A stretch of 64,000 nt of DNA from Quercus robur. Its lineage: Eukaryota > Streptophyta > Magnoliopsida > Fagales > Fagaceae. Every line of letters begins with the position of its first letter. The stretch's first letter is position 1. The notes beneath the pieces were generated by a model. That model had not been told where the DNA came from. It did no database searches and saw only the letters and a program-made list of their open reading frames with translations. Of the stretch, positions 43,938-57,268 are shown in pieces. The translations under genes were made by a program, and so were the position numbers. The stretch spans positions 95,868,862 to 95,932,861 of the forward strand of contig NC_065535.1 in NCBI RefSeq assembly GCF_932294415.1. Direction: 5' to 3'.

Positions 43938-44469
43938 TTTTTCTTCCCTGTTACCAAGTAAAAAAGAAATTGTATTAATTATTCAAAGCAAAACAAAAAG
44001 ATTAACCATAGCTCTATTGTTCTGTTTATTACCCGCTATAAGGAGGAGAGGAGTATGAAAGCTTGGACATAGATAGTCTCATTCCAATTTGTTGATGAAT
44101 TTAGAAGACGGGGCTTAGCGTAGAAGCTAATTAAGCTGCACAATCTATCAGAGCGAGAGCGAGAGGGAGAGAGGTATCTCAGAATTTAATTATAGCGAAA
44201 TTTATAGCAGTCTTAAATGGAGGATTGTGTCCCATCAAAAGAAACACTGAGGATCCTTTTCAGTTGCGCGCGGTCGGCGGACTCAGCACAACTAAAATTT
44301 ATGGAGAAAGTAAAAAAGTCATTCAAGCCGACTATTTTTTTTGAGAAACCACCCAAAGCCGACTTGATTCATCGATCCCAGCCTTTCATTTAAGCACCTC
44401 GTGATTTACGAAAAGAAAAAAAAAATTCATCCAAGCCGTTCGTTTACTTCAACGGATTAGAAAAATGGG

Positions 44470-45182
44470 TTGGCCTTGTGTGGAAGTGTCCAGTCACGTC
44501 TTGGTGGGGACCCTAGTGGGGAGGAAGTGTCCAGTCATATCTTGGTGGGGACCAAGTTCAAATTGTCCGTCCATGCTAGTCGTCCACAGTAGTCGTCCAC
44601 AGTCACCACATCCATAACTTGAAAACATCCATAACTTGACCATATCCAAGTAGGCCGAAAGAGATAACAAGCAATGACATCGCATTTAGGAACAATACAC
44701 GTCCCTTTACAATAAGATCATCTACTTCTAGGATAGTCGTCCATAGCACAAAGACATGGACGACCAAGGCATGGACGACTAGATAACATTTTGTGAATCC
44801 TACAAGAACTTCTCATAAAATTCTTTATGATCTGACCATGATGTGCTACTCTTAAAACGTGGAGAAAATTTCCCATAATCCGCTCTACGTACCCTATTTA
44901 TCCACTTTCTCCATTAACTACTCACATCCCCCATAATGGTGGTGGATCCGAACAAATAGATCCACTTCAACTCCCAATAACAAGTCTCATTCACCAGAGG
45001 TAACTTTTTCATCATTCACTATTTCTCATCCTTGTGTTCTAAAGAGAAAACTGACTTAACCGTCGGAGGGTCCTTGGTCAGGTTGCATCAGTCACCCTTG
45101 ATAGTTCTTTCTTTCTTTTCAGGACCTACAGCCATCACCATAGCCCAAAGCATTCCAACCAACTGATTTTCGTGCATCATCA
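44470..45182 (+). repeat. 5' LTR of the oldest Tat element (start uncertain)
   Basis: The 3' boundary is firm: TGCATCATCA at 45182 followed by GTTGGCGCCGTCTGTGG, the Tat PBS. The U3-like part (44560-44790) carries the TGGACGA/TCGTCCA cluster seen in the other two Tat LTRs, though the rest is not alignable by eye. A GAAGTGTCCAGTCA block is tandemly duplicated at about 44480 and 44523. The left end could not be fixed, since no partner LTR exists in the window. Confidence 0.6.
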
Positions 45183-45258
45183 GTTGGCGCCGTCTGTGGA
45201 AACGTAAAAAAGTTTATAAGTGTTAACTTCTTTGCTTTCCAAGACAAAAATGTTGCAT

Positions 45259-48200
45259 GGTTCAAACTAGGTTGATAGCCACCAACCCAGGACATCAGGA
45301 GTGGAAACGCCTCCAGTCACCCAAACCATACACTAGCACCCCCGATGACTGTCCAACAACAGTTGCAGTCCATGGCAGCTGCAATGGCAAAATTGATGCA
45401 ACAGAACTAGGAGTTAACTAAAGAAGTTAATAGACAGCGTCAGCATTGACATGGTGAAGAACGAGGAAAAAATTCAGAAAATGAAGGGGCTAAGAACAAT
45501 GCTGAAGGAGATTAGTCCAAAGGTACCATTACTCGTAGGGTACCACATTTGGGGATGGAGATGGATCAAATGAAAAGAGTCATGGAAGAAATGAAAGATT
45601 CCATGAAGAGAGCAAATCATGTGGATGACCTCGTCCAAATGACTAATTCCCCCTTCATTGCATCCATCATGAGTCACCCTTTGCCTTCCTAGTTCAAAAT
45701 GCCTACCTTAGACTCATATGATGGGAAGCATGGTCCTTGTGATCACATTGCCACGTTCAAGACAACCATGCATCTTCAAGGTAAACTGGATGAAACCATG
45801 TGTAGAGAATTTCCTACCACATTAAAAGGCCCGGCCATGGTATAGTTTGGTAAGTTACCACTAAACACCATAACCTCGTTTCAAGAGTTAAGCAAGTTGT
45901 TTGTTAACAACTTTGTTGGAGGTTAGAGGCAAAAGTGTTCCTCGTCTAGTTTGCTTAGCATAGAGCAAGGAAAGAACGAGAACCTACATTCTTTTATTAG
46001 CTGATTTAACAGAGAAGCCTTATTGGTGGATGACATGGATGACAAGATCCTCTTGGCAGCTTTCTACAATGGAGTTAGTTTAGATTTGTTCATCCATAAG
46101 CTATATGATCAGGAGCCACAGACGATGGCTGAGTTGATAAATTTAGCCCAAAGTTTCATGAATGCAGAAGATACGATTATTGCTAAGAAAAAGAAAAAAA
46201 GTGAATGACTAGAAAATTGTTATATACACCATCCAAAACAAGGTCCTCATCCAAAGAAAGCCAAAGTAGAAGAGAAAAGAAATCGCGACTGCAAGAAAGC
46301 AGGGGCATCCTCGGGAAGATACTCCAACTACTCTCCCTTGAATACTTCACTTGACTAAGTGCTGATGCAGGTCAAAGACGATCCATCCTTGAAATGGCTT
46401 GAGAGGATGAAAGGAGATCCTAGCAAGCGGAACAAAAGCAAGTACTGTCGTTTTCACCGTAACCGTGGACATGATACGAACAAATGCTATGACTTGAAGC
46501 AGCAGATTGAGGCTCTCGTTAAGTAAGGAAAGTTAAAAAAAAATTTAAAAAAAAAAAAAAACTTGGGGGAGACCACAAGGATGAGAGACAGCCAATGAAG
46601 TGTAAAGCAAAAGAACTAGCATGCCAACCGCTTGGAGAAATAAGGATCATTATAGGACGCACATCAACAAGAAGCTCATCCAAAGCCAAGAAGACCTACT
46701 TGCGAGAAGTCTAGAATGTTCAAATATCTAGACGACCACCAAGGATGATCAAAGAAGTTGAACCGGCCATTATTTTCACAGACGAAAATGCAAGACAACT
46801 ACACCATTCTCATGATGATGCAATTGTTATTACCTTGACAATCGCAAATTATACAACTAGAAGGGTGTTAATAGACAATGGGAGTTCAACAGACATCCTC
46901 TACTATGCAGCCTTCCAGCAAATGAGGATTAACAAGGAATTACTTCGACCAGTGAGTGTGCCATTGATCGGGTTTGGAGGAATGAAAGTTCTGCCAATAG
47001 GCACCATCTCCTTGACAGTCGTGGTTAGTTCTTACCCACGGCAAATCAATAAGGAAGTGGTTAGTTCTTACCCATGGCAAATCAATAAGGAAGTGAATTT
47101 CCTCATTGTAGAGTGTTCATCCTTGTACAATGCCATCATTGGATGACCAACTTTGAATAGTTGGAAGACTGTAATGTCCACCCACCACTTATCTGTCAAG
47201 TTCCCAACGGAGTATGGCATTAGAGAAGTACAAGGAGACCAATTGATTACTAGAGAGTGCTACTTAGCAATGTTGGTCATGGACGAGCAGATATAGACAA
47301 TGAACATTGAAGAGAGAAGAACATTGGCTAAGCCGATTGAGGTATTGGAAGATGTACCCTTGGACAAGTCCAACCCAGAGAGGTTCATTAGGATCGGGAC
47401 GAGTATGATGGAGAAGACGAAGTAGGATCTCGTTGGGTTCCTCAAAAAGAGCATGGATGTTTTTGCTTGTAGTTATGAAGACATGTTTGGGATTGATCCA
47501 AGTGTGATTACTCATCGTTTAAACGTGTCCCTATCTTACAAGTCCGTCCGTTAGAAGGAGTGTTTGACCCAGAATGAGATAATGCCATCAAAGAAGAAGT
47601 TCTCAAGTTAGTCACCGCAGAGTTCATTTGCAAAGTTTACTACCCTGATTGGCTAGCTAATGTAGTGATGGTCAAAAAGGAAAATGGAGAATGTGTGGAT
47701 TTCACAATTTAAATAAGGCATGCCCCAAGGATAGCTATCCTCTTCCACGCATTGATCAGTTGCTGGACTCAACAGCTAGACACTAGCTACTAAGTTTCAT
47801 GAGTGCATTCTCAGGATACAACTAAATCAAGATGGACGAGGCAGACTAGGAGAAAACGTCCTTCATCATAAGTCAAGGTTTGTTTTGTTACAAAGTGATA
47901 CTGTTTGGTTTGAAAAATGCGGGAGCTACCTACCAGAGACTAGTCAATCATATGTTTCGTTTGCAAATCAGGTGAAATGTTGAAGTTTATGTAGACATCA
48001 TACTGGTCAAGAGCGCAAGGGAGACGCAGCATCTGGACAATCTTCAAGAAACTTTTGATACACTTAGGCAATATAAGATGAAATTGAATCTGAGCAAATG
48101 TACCTTTGGAGTTGCATTAGGGAAATTCCTTGGTTTTATGGTTTCGCAGAGAGGAATTGAATCAAATCCTTTAAAAAAAAAAAAAAGACTAAGCGATCCT

Positions 48201-50074
48201 AAACATGAAGCCCCGAAAGAATGTCAAGGATGTCCAAAGAGTTACTAGACGAGTAGCTGCCCTTAACAGGTTTGTTTCAAAAGCTATTGACAAATGTTTA
48301 CCATTTTCAGAGTATTAAGAAAAGCATTTGAATGGACGGACGAGTGTCAACAAGCATTTGAAGATCTGAAGGCTTATCTCGCTTCAACTTTGTTGTTGAG
48401 CCCGTCCAAAACAAGTGAAGAGTTGTATCTCTACCTAGCGGTGTCCCCTCATGTGGGGAGTTCATCCTTGATCAAAGAACAAGGGAAGATATAGAAGCAT
48501 GTCTACTACACCAGCAAAGCTTTAAAGGGAGCTGAAGGACGATATCTATCAATGGAAAAGTTAGCATTTTCATTGGTGACAGCAACAAGGAAGCTCAGGC
48601 CTTATTTTCAAGCTCATATAATCAACATCCTAACAGATCACTTGCTAAAGAAGGCCATGAACAAGCTGGAGGCCACATGATGACTAATCTAGTCGGCAGT
48701 GGAACTTAGTGAGTTTGATGTGCGGTACAGATCAAGAGAAGCAATAAAAGCTTAAGTCCTTGCAGACTTCATTGCAGAATTCACTCCTAACAATGGTCAG
48801 TAAAGTGGAGACTAGGGGCAAAGCAACAAGTCGTTGGTGTGGATGGCTTGTCCACACAGCATGCAGGAGGAATTAGGATAGTTTTACGCTTACCATAAAT
48901 CATTTGGAGTATGTAGTCCGTCTACAGTTTCAAACAACCAATAATAAAGCAGAATATGAAGTACTACTCCAAGGCTTGGAGTTAGCTAAATCACTTGGAG
49001 TGGATTCAGTCGTCATCCAAGGAGACTCACAGTTAATGATAGGCCAGGTGAATGGAATGTGTGAAGCTAAGGAAGAACAAATGAAGAGATACTTGGACAA
49101 AGTTAAACAATGAATTAAAGGCTTCATAACAACCCAGTTTCAATAGATACCAAGGGAGGAAAATACAGAAGTTGACGTCTTAGCCAAGACGACATCAGCA
49201 GCCCAGATAATAGGTGATCAAGTCAAAGTCCAATATATCCCAAGTATTGATATTCTAGAAGTGAATCAGAGATGGAGTAGCTAACTAGACCACTCCAATC
49301 GAGTCTTATCTCAAAGATGGGCTCCTCCCGCGGGATAAAGAAAAAGCAAGGAAGCTAACGATCAGAGTAGCGAAGTTCATCCTTATGGATGAGGTGTTGT
49401 ATAAAAAGGGTTTCTCTCAGCCCTATCTGAGGTGTTTAACTCCGGACGAGTCCCATTACATCTAAGGGATGTTCACAGAGGAGCCTGTAGAAATCATTCA
49501 GGGGCTAGATCCCTTGTCTACAAGATAGTCCATGCAAGATATTACTGGTCATCCGTGCAAGCAGATGCCAAAGCCTATGTCAGAGTGTGCGATAAGTGTC
49601 AATGCTACAATAACATGCCCAGACAACTATCAGAGTACCACACCCCAATGGTGGCCCTTTGGTCCTTTGCTCAGTGGGGGTTGGACATCCTCAATCCCTT
49701 TCCCATGGGGACAAGACAAATGAAGTTCTTGGTGGTAGGGCTTGATTATTTTACCAAATGGGTGCAAGCAGAGCCATTGGCAAAAATTACCAAACGAAAC
49801 GTCAGAAGCTTTGTCTAGAAAAACACTATCTGCCACTTTGGAATCTCAAGGTGCTGGTCTCAGACAACGAACACCAGTTTGACAATACACCCTTTAGAGA
49901 GTTTTATGAGTAGTTAGGGATTAGGAATCACTACTCCTCACCTTCCTACCCGTAGGCTAACAGACAAGCTGAAGTTGCAAACTAATCCTAGCTAAAGATC
50001 ATCAAGACTCGGCTTGAGAGGGCAAAAATGATATGACCAGATGAATTACCTAGTGTCCTTTGGGCATATAGGAC
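45259..50074 (+). pseudogene. decayed Tat gag-pol, cut by a copia LTR
   Basis: From ATGGTTCAAACTAGG onward, the order is the same as in the intact paralogues. Gag pieces include MADELIN-like sequence (LINLAQSFMNAEDTIIAKK, 46130-46195). The knuckle CRFHRNRGHDTNKC lies near 46446-46487, the protease part LIDNGSSTDILYYAAFQQM at 46868-46924, RT remnants (47630-48150), RNase H remnants, a second RNase H (48930-49060), and integrase (HRGACRNHSGARSL, GLDILNPFP, FTKWVQAEPL at 49470-49780). Many stops, shifts and an A-run at 46537-46560 interrupt it. A 36-nt in-frame tandem duplication (47021-47056 and 47057-47092) lies in the protease. The frame stops inside integrase at LWAYRT, where the copia LTR begins. 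The 3' remainder is not found right of the insertion. Confidence 0.88.
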
Positions 50075-50224
50075 TGTTAGGGACATATTTTATGTAATTG
50101 GTTAATCCTTTGATAAAATGCACTTTACTTATAATTTGGTAGATCTAGGATGAGTTTGGTACTTCAAGAAACATGTTGTTCAAGCTAAGTATTAAAACCA
50201 TGAAGATTAAACCAAGAAACAAGT
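50075..50224 (+). repeat. copia LTR, left part of a split copy
   Basis: TGTTAGGGACATAT through AAGAAACAAGT aligns with 4449-about 4622 (a shorter version). It is interrupted at 50224 by the Tat element and continues at 61597. CAAGT (50220-50224) is the target sequence. Confidence 0.85.
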
Positions 50225-50819
50225 TGATAGAGAAGCGGAAAATAATCCATCTCCAGCTCGTCCAAATGGTTCGTCCAGAGCCTATAGCGCAGGTTGATCC
50301 AAGAGTCAACCCAGAAGAAGGAGAAACGTCCATTAAACAATAGCGCCACTCTATAAGTTAAGTCTCCCATGGATGACATGATCGTCCATGAAGGTCGTCC
50401 ATGAGCAGCCATCAGATATCCTTGGACGACTAAACAGTCCTACACCGGATGGACGAAAACGCAACATTTGAATAAGTTAACTCCCACTGGCGGTTATAGT
50501 TTTTATATCCGTTGAGGCAGTTAACTCCGGTGTTGTTGGATTCCACAAAACCTGGGGAGGTTATTGGACAAATAACCGCCCCAGGCTCCCTATATAAGGG
50601 ACCGGTCTGAACCCGACAGAAGTAAGTTTTTTCTCTCAGACACATTTCCAAAACACTTGGAACTTATTCCTCTACGAGTCTAACTTCTCCATCGGAGGGG
50701 GTTCGACCGGTCTTCTCCGGTCTCCTCTTTGATCGCATTTTCTTCCTTGCAGGCCATCAACCGTTTGAACAGCCCACCGAAGCCAAGCCATTCTACCTTA
50801 CTGATTTGGAGCATTATCA
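50225..50819 (+). repeat. 5' LTR of the young Tat element
   Basis: U3 (50225-about 50585) has seven CGTCC/GGACG motifs in its first 250 bases. CCTATATAAGGGAC near 50590 is the TATA box. R/U5 carries a CT-rich stretch and the AG/GT-like TGCAGG near 50750. The Tat PBS, TTGGCGCCGTCTGTGGGG, starts at 50821. Confidence 0.94.
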
Positions 50820-50820
50820 G

Positions 50821-50838
50821 TTGGCGCCGTCTGTGGGG
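50821..50838 (+). other. primer binding site of the young Tat element
   Basis: TTGGCGCCGTCTGTGGGG lies one base after the LTR. TGGCGCCGT agrees with tRNA-Asp-type PBSs of the Athila/Tat group; later bases match less well. Confidence 0.7.
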
Positions 50839-50886
50839 AAGCGAAGGTTGTTTTGCGACTTTCTTTTCCGCGACAAAAGGGTTAGG

Positions 50887-53800
50887 ATGGTCAGGACCAG
50901 GTCGAGGGCTACTAGCCCTGGCCGTCAGGGAAGCAGAGGCGCTTCAAGTGATCCTCAGCGTGATCGCCAATCTGCACCAGTCATGCAGACGTCATCCGTG
51001 CAGAATATGCAATCCATGGCGGCTGCAATGGCGGAATTGACTCGCCAAAACCAGGAGTTAAGGATGGAGATCACTCAGAGGAGACAGACACGTGAGGAAC
51101 ATGCAGGGCAGACGCAAGGCCATGGTGACACACAGAATACTGAGATTGGAAGTCAGTTTAGAGGCACCACTTCACGGACAGTGCCACACTTGAAAGAGGA
51201 GATGGACCAAATGAAGAAAGTCATGGAGGAGATGAAGGAGAACATGAGGAGAACGAATCCTATAGAGGATTTGGTCCACAGGACTGACTCTCCTTTTACG
51301 GCTTCCATCAATGGCCACCCTCTACCATCAAAGTTCAAACTACCTTCCCTGGACTCGTATGATGGGACGCGTGACCCCTTCGATCACATTGCAACATTCA
51401 AGACAACAATGCACCTTCAAGGGGTCCCTGATGAAATCATGTGTCGAGCCTTCCCTACTACCCTTAAAGGCCCGGCACGAGTTTGGTTCAGTAAAATCCC
51501 CCCAAGTTCCGTAAGTTCTTTCGAAGAGTTAAGCAAATTGTTTGTTAACAATTTCATCGGGGGACAGAGGCACAAGCGCTCTTCGTCCAGCTTATTGACC
51601 ATAGAATAAGGGGAGAACGAAAGCCTGCGGTCATTCATCACTCGCTTCAACAGAGAAGCCCTTAGTGTGGACGAGGTGGACGACAAGCTTCTACTGGCAG
51701 CCTTCCAACGGGATTAATTCGGATTTATTTATCCACAAGCTATATGAGAAGGAGCCTCAAACCATGGCCGAGCTCATCCATTCGGCTCAGAACTTCATGA
51801 ATGCAGAAGATGCAATCATAGCCAAGAAGAGGAAAAGAGTTGAAAGGATGGAAGCGCACCCAGCTCGACACTCAGAACAAGCCCCTCGTCCAAAGAAGGG
51901 ACGGACGAAAGATAGGAAGGAACGAGATAGCAGGAAGACAGGTCCCTTGGGAAGAAGCCAGAACTATACGCCCCTGAACGCTCCACTTAATCAGGTGCTC
52001 ATGCAAATCAAAGACGATCCTACTTTAAAATGGCCAAAGAAGATGAAAGGGGATCCCAACAAGCGCAATAAGAACAAATATTGTCGCTTTCACAGGGACC
52101 ATGGGCATGACACGGATGAGTGTTATGACCTAAAGCAGCAAATAGAGAACCTTATCAGACAAGGAAAGTTGAAGCACTTTGTTGGAAGGGATCGTACAGA
52201 TGAGAAGCTGAAAGGCAAAATAGAGGAATCATCCCGGCCCCCACTAGGAGAAATAAGGATTATCATTGGAGGGAACTCGACGGGGCAATCTTCCAAGTCA
52301 AAGAAGACGTATCTCAAAGCGGTACAAAGCGTCCAGCTCTCTGGACGATCACCAAGGACGAGATCAATGGACGAGCCAGCCATTTCCTTCACCGACGAAG
52401 ATGCTGAGAGGATCCATCACCCGCATGATGATGCGATCGTCATTACACTGCTCATTGCAGATTATACAACCAGGAGAGTGTTAGTTGACAACGGAAGTTC
52501 AGCAGACATATTGTACTACCCTGCCTTCCAACAGATGAGGCTTGGACGAGATCAACTTCGTCCAGTATGCTCGCCACTGATAGGATTTGGAGGAATGAAG
52601 GTGCAGCCTGTGGGTACCATTACATTACCAGTTGTGGTAGGGTCATACCCGCAACAGATAACCAAGGAAGTCAATTTCCTTGTGGTAGATTGTGCATCTT
52701 CATACAACGCCATTATTGGAAGACCCACTCTTAATAGTTGGAAGGCGATAACTTCGACCTACCATCTATCAGTCAAATTCCCTACGGAGTACGGGATAGG
52801 ACAAGCACAAGGAGATCAGTTGGCAGCTAGAGAATGCTACTTAGCCATGATGGCTTTGGACGAACAAGTGCAGACAATGAGCATCGAGGAAAGAAGAGTT
52901 ATTGCAGAGCCCACGGAAGTGTTGGAAAATGTTCTTTTGCAAGAAGATGATCCGGAGAAATTTACCAGAATTGGAACATGTATGAAGGAGAAGGCAAGAG
53001 AAGACCTCATCCAGTTCCTGAGAAAAAGTATTGACGTTTTTGCATGGAGTCATGACAACATGCCAGGAATCGACCCAAGTGTGATCACTCATCGGTTGAA
53101 TGTATACCCCTTTTTTAAGCCCATCCGTCAGAAGAAGAGGGTATTCGCTCCCGAGAGGGACAAAGCAATCAAGGAAGAGGTTCAAAAACTGACCACAGTA
53201 AAGTTCATTAAGGAAGTCTATTACCCGGATTGGTTAGCCAATGTGGTGATGGTGAAGAAAGCTAATGGAAAGTGGAGAATGTGCGTAGACTTCACGGACT
53301 TGAACAAAGCATGTCCCAAGGATAGTTATCCTCTACCACACATTGATCAATTGGTGGACTCTACTGCCGGCCATCAGTTGCTGAGCTTCATGGATGTCTT
53401 CTCAGGATATAATCAAATCAAGATGGATGAAGCTGATCAGGAGAAAACTTCCTTCATTACCAGCCAAGGCTTGTTTTGCTACAAAGTAATGCCCTTCGGC
53501 TTGAAGAACGCAGGGGCAACTTATCAGATGTTAGTGAATCACATGTTTCGTCCACAGATAGGACGAAATGTGGAGGTTTATGTTGACGACATGCTTGTGA
53601 AGAGCATAGACGAGGGAAGCCATCTAGACGACCTACAGGAAACCTTTGAAACACTTCGGCGATATAAGATGAAGTTGAACCCAAGCAAGTGTGCATTCGG
53701 AGTGTCGTCGGGAAAGTTTCTAGGGTTCATGGTCTCGCAAAGAGGAATTGAAGCAAATCCGGATCAGATCCAGGCTATATTGAACATGGAGCCACCGAAG

Positions 53801-56110
53801 AATATCAAGGAAGTCCAATCCCTCACAGGACGAGTTGCCGCTTTGAACAGGTTTGTTTCGAAAGCCACAGATAAGTGTTTACCTTTCTTTAAAGTCCTCA
53901 GGAAGGCATTTGAGTGGACGGACGAATGCCAAAGGGCCTTCCAAGACCTGAAAGATTATCTTACAACTGCCCCATTATTAAGTCCATCCGTGCAAGGAGA
54001 AGAACTGTACCTATATTTAGCGGTGTCCCCACATGCCGTAAGTTCAGCTTTAATCAGAGAAGAAGGGAAAATACAAAAGCCGGTGTACTACACTAGCCGG
54101 GCACTCAGAGGAGCAGAGGGAAGATATCCGCTCATGGAGAAATTGGCTTTCGCACTAATAACGGCTTCTAGGAAGTTAAGACATTACTTCCAAGCTCATA
54201 TCATTAATGTCATGACGGACCATCCGCTTAAGAAGGCAATGAACAAGCTGGAAGCCGCAGGACGACTCGTTCAGTGGGCAGTTGAACTTAGTGAATTCGA
54301 CATTCGGTACCAACCGAGAAATGCAATAAAGGCTCAAGCTTTAGCAGATTTCATCGCAGAGTTCACTCCAAGTTACGAAGACCTGGGGGAAGGAGAGTAC
54401 AACAACAAATGGGTCATCCATGTAGATGGATCGTCTACATTATACGCTGGAGGAATAGGAGTTGTCTTGCAGTCGCCAGAAGGGGACAAATTGAAATACA
54501 AGGCCCGTCTGCAATACCAGACTACAAACAATGAAGCGGAGTATGAAGCCCTTTTGAAAGGGTTGGAACTGGCTAAATCTGTAGAAGCAGACTCAATACT
54601 TGTCCTGGGAGACTCTCAATTGGTCATAGGCCAAGTCAATGGCACATGTGAAGCCAAGGAAGACAGAATGAAGTAATATCTAAAGAAGGTAGTACGCCTT
54701 GTGAAGAAATTCAAAAAAGCAGATTTTGTTCAAATCCCAAGGGAAGAGAATGTGGAAGCAGATACTCTGGCGAAGGAAGCATCTGCGAATGAGGCGATGA
54801 ACGAAATGGATGATGTACACTACATGCCAAGTATAGACCTTCCAGAATTGATGCAGATAGGGGGAGAAGGAAATTGGATGACCCCAATAGTATCATACTT
54901 AAAGGATGGAAGTCTTCCAGAAGAGAAGGACGAAGCTAGGAAGCTCAGGGTCAAGTCAGCCAGGTATGTGCTTATGGACGAAGTGTTGTATAAGAGAGGT
55001 TTTTCCCAGCCTCTCCTAAGGTGTTTGGCTCCAGACGAGGCAAATTACATGTTGAGGGAGGTTCACGAAGGAGCATGCGAGAACCATTCGGGAGCCAGAT
55101 CACTCGTCCATAAAGTCATCCGTAGCGGATTCTATTGGCCAACCGTCCAAGCTGATGCTAAAGCATATGTCAAAGTATGTGATCAATGTCAACGCTTTAG
55201 CAACATTCCCAGACAGCCAGCAGAATATCTCACGCCAATGATGGCCCCTTGGCCTTTCGCACAATGGGGACTAGATATTTTGGGGCCCTTTCCGACGGGA
55301 ACTCGGCAAATGAAGTTTCTGGTGGTAGGAATAGATTACTTCACAAAATGGGTGGAAGCCGAACCCTTAGCCAAAATTACGCAGCAGAATGTCAAGAACT
55401 TCGTCTGGAAGAACATTGTATGCAGATTCGGAGTACCTAGAGTACTAGTGTCTGACAATGGACGACAGTTTGACAACACACCCTTCAGGGAATTTTCTGA
55501 ACAACTTGGAATGAAGAATCATTACTCCTCACCCTCCCACCCACAGGCCAATGGCCAGGCAGAAGTAGCGAACCGATCCTTGCTGAAGATCATCAAGACT
55601 CGGCTCGAAGGGGCAAAGGGGATATGGCCGGATGAATTACCAGGTGTTTTATGGGCTTATAGAACGACAGCGAGAACTCCAACAGGAGAAACTCCTTTTA
55701 AGCTAGCCTATGGAAGCGAGGCAGTTATACCAGCAGAAGTACACATGACGAGCCATAGGGTGAGGAAGTATCAAACTGAAGAAAACGAGGAACAGCTCCA
55801 TCTTAACCTTGACCTTATGGACGAGGTCAGGATGGATGCAGAACAAAGGACAGCAAGGTGCAAAAATCTCATGGCAAGACAATATGATGCTATGGTGAAG
55901 CCTAGGCGTTTCAACATCGGAGATCTCGTCTTGAAGAGGGTTACCCTGGAAACAAGAAACCCGGCCTACAGGAAACTTGGCCCAAATTGGGAAGGACCTT
56001 ATAGGATTATCAACTGCAAAAGGCAAGGATCCTACTATTTGGAAGCTTTGGATGGGCGGAGGTTGGGACACCCTTGGAATGTTGAGCACCTCAGGAAGTA
56101 CCATCAATAA
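50887..56110 (+). pseudogene. Tat gag-pol polyprotein with two stops and one frameshift
   Basis: It starts MVRTRSRATSPGRQGSRG at 50887. Gag has FKTTMHLQGVPDEIMCR and the knuckle CRFHRDHGHDTDEC. The protease has VDNGSSADILYYP. RT has WRMCVDFTDLNKACPKDSYP and VYVDDMLVKS. The first RNase H has NVMTDHPLKKA. The second, archaeal-type RNase H has HVDGSSTLYAGG, NNEAEYEALLKG and LGDSQLV, with its C-terminal acid in EENVEADTLAKEAS. Integrase has the HHCC finger (HEGACENHSGARS...CDQCQ) and WGLDILGPF, VSDNGRQF and HPQANGQAEVANRS. There is no chromodomain. Lesions against the paralogue: CAA-to-TAA at 51607-51609 after SLLTIE; loss of two bases (or gain of one) near 51706 at AAFQ/NGINSD; and TAA at 54674-54676 after EDRMK, in the second RNase H. 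Otherwise it is fully open to LRKYHQ. Confidence 0.94.
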
Positions 56111-57268
56111 GTGTTGACTCTTCACCAATGTCCTTGGACGAGATGTATGGACGAGAAGAAGTGTTTACTACTGTCAAGTGTTTTTAAGTATTTTAATAAT
56201 CCCCTAGAAAGTGCATTAGTGTTTTCACTCTTGTGCTATTCATGGATGAGTTGGTTTGTATTTTTAATTCAATAAGGCACTAGCTAATGAGCATGTGCCA
56301 TGCCTATGGACGAATGTTTACATAAGTTTGGATTTTCAAATATATATATATTGTTTTCAAATATATTATTGGAATCCTTATATGTTCATTCAGATTGATC
56401 CATAAAAAGAAAGTAAGCATGGACGAATAAAATCCTTGGACGCAAGGATATATCGTCCATAAGTCTGTCTCCAAAGGAAAAATGAAAAGGTACGTCCGTC
56501 CAGAACATAGGACGAGATGATACCAAAGCTAAAGATAAAGCAAAGGTCCATCCGTCCAGAACATAGGACGAGATGAAACCAAAGCTAAAAATAAAGCAAA
56601 GGTCCATCCGTCCAGAACATAGGACGAGATGATACCAAAGCTAAAGATAAAGCAAAGGTTCATCCGTCCAGAACATAGGACGAGATGATAACTAAGTTAA
56701 GGGCATACTCGTCTAGACCTCAAGACTAGATGAATTCCCAGAAGTGTTCGTTCGAGACATGGACGAGCAAAGACTTCAAAACTAGCTTAACAATCCATTA
56801 CATTGGACGAGAAATCGCTAAAAAGTCTAATCCTCAAGGACGACAAAAATGATCCTCCATAATTTTTGGAATGACAAAAAATCTAACCAAAAGGAATCAA
56901 TTTACTTTATCTTGGTGATGTAATAAAATTCACCCCCATGCCCAAGACGAGGTGAACTGAATTCCTAGGTGGACGAACCACACTTCTGATATGAAAATAA
57001 AAATTCATACATAAAGCTGAAAACGTATATATTCAAACACAATGGAAGTAAAAATAGAAGTATCCATTTCTTTCATGAAATTCAAAGGGTGGACGACCAA
57101 CGTCCAAAAACTCCTTTAGTTTTGAATGTATATAAAACTCGTCCATAATCCTGGACGAGATGATTGTACTTGCATGAGCTTTAAAAAAAAAAAAGAAGTA
57201 AAAAGCCCAAAACAACGGGCACTTCCATGAAAAGACAAATGAAAGTAAATTTTCAAAAAAAATAGATT
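56111..57268. other. Tat spacer between pol and antisense gene, TGGACGA-rich
   Basis: No coding. CGTCC/GGACG occurs many times in both orientations (for example 56136-56150, 56760, 57100-57160). It includes the 56-bp tandem array below. Confidence 0.7.
56495..56697. repeat. 56-bp tandem repeat, about 3.6 copies
   Basis: Units start TCCGTCCAGAACATAGGACG at 56495, 56551, 56607 and 56663, exactly 56 bp apart, with few differences. Each unit holds a CGTCC and a GGACG, so the motif is amplified here as well. Confidence 0.92.

Noticed and set aside
50185..50651. Minus-strand ORFs of 62-75 codons, repeated at 60827-61423
   Set aside because: Both sets are antisense readings of the two identical LTRs; repetition reflects LTR duplication, not a gene.
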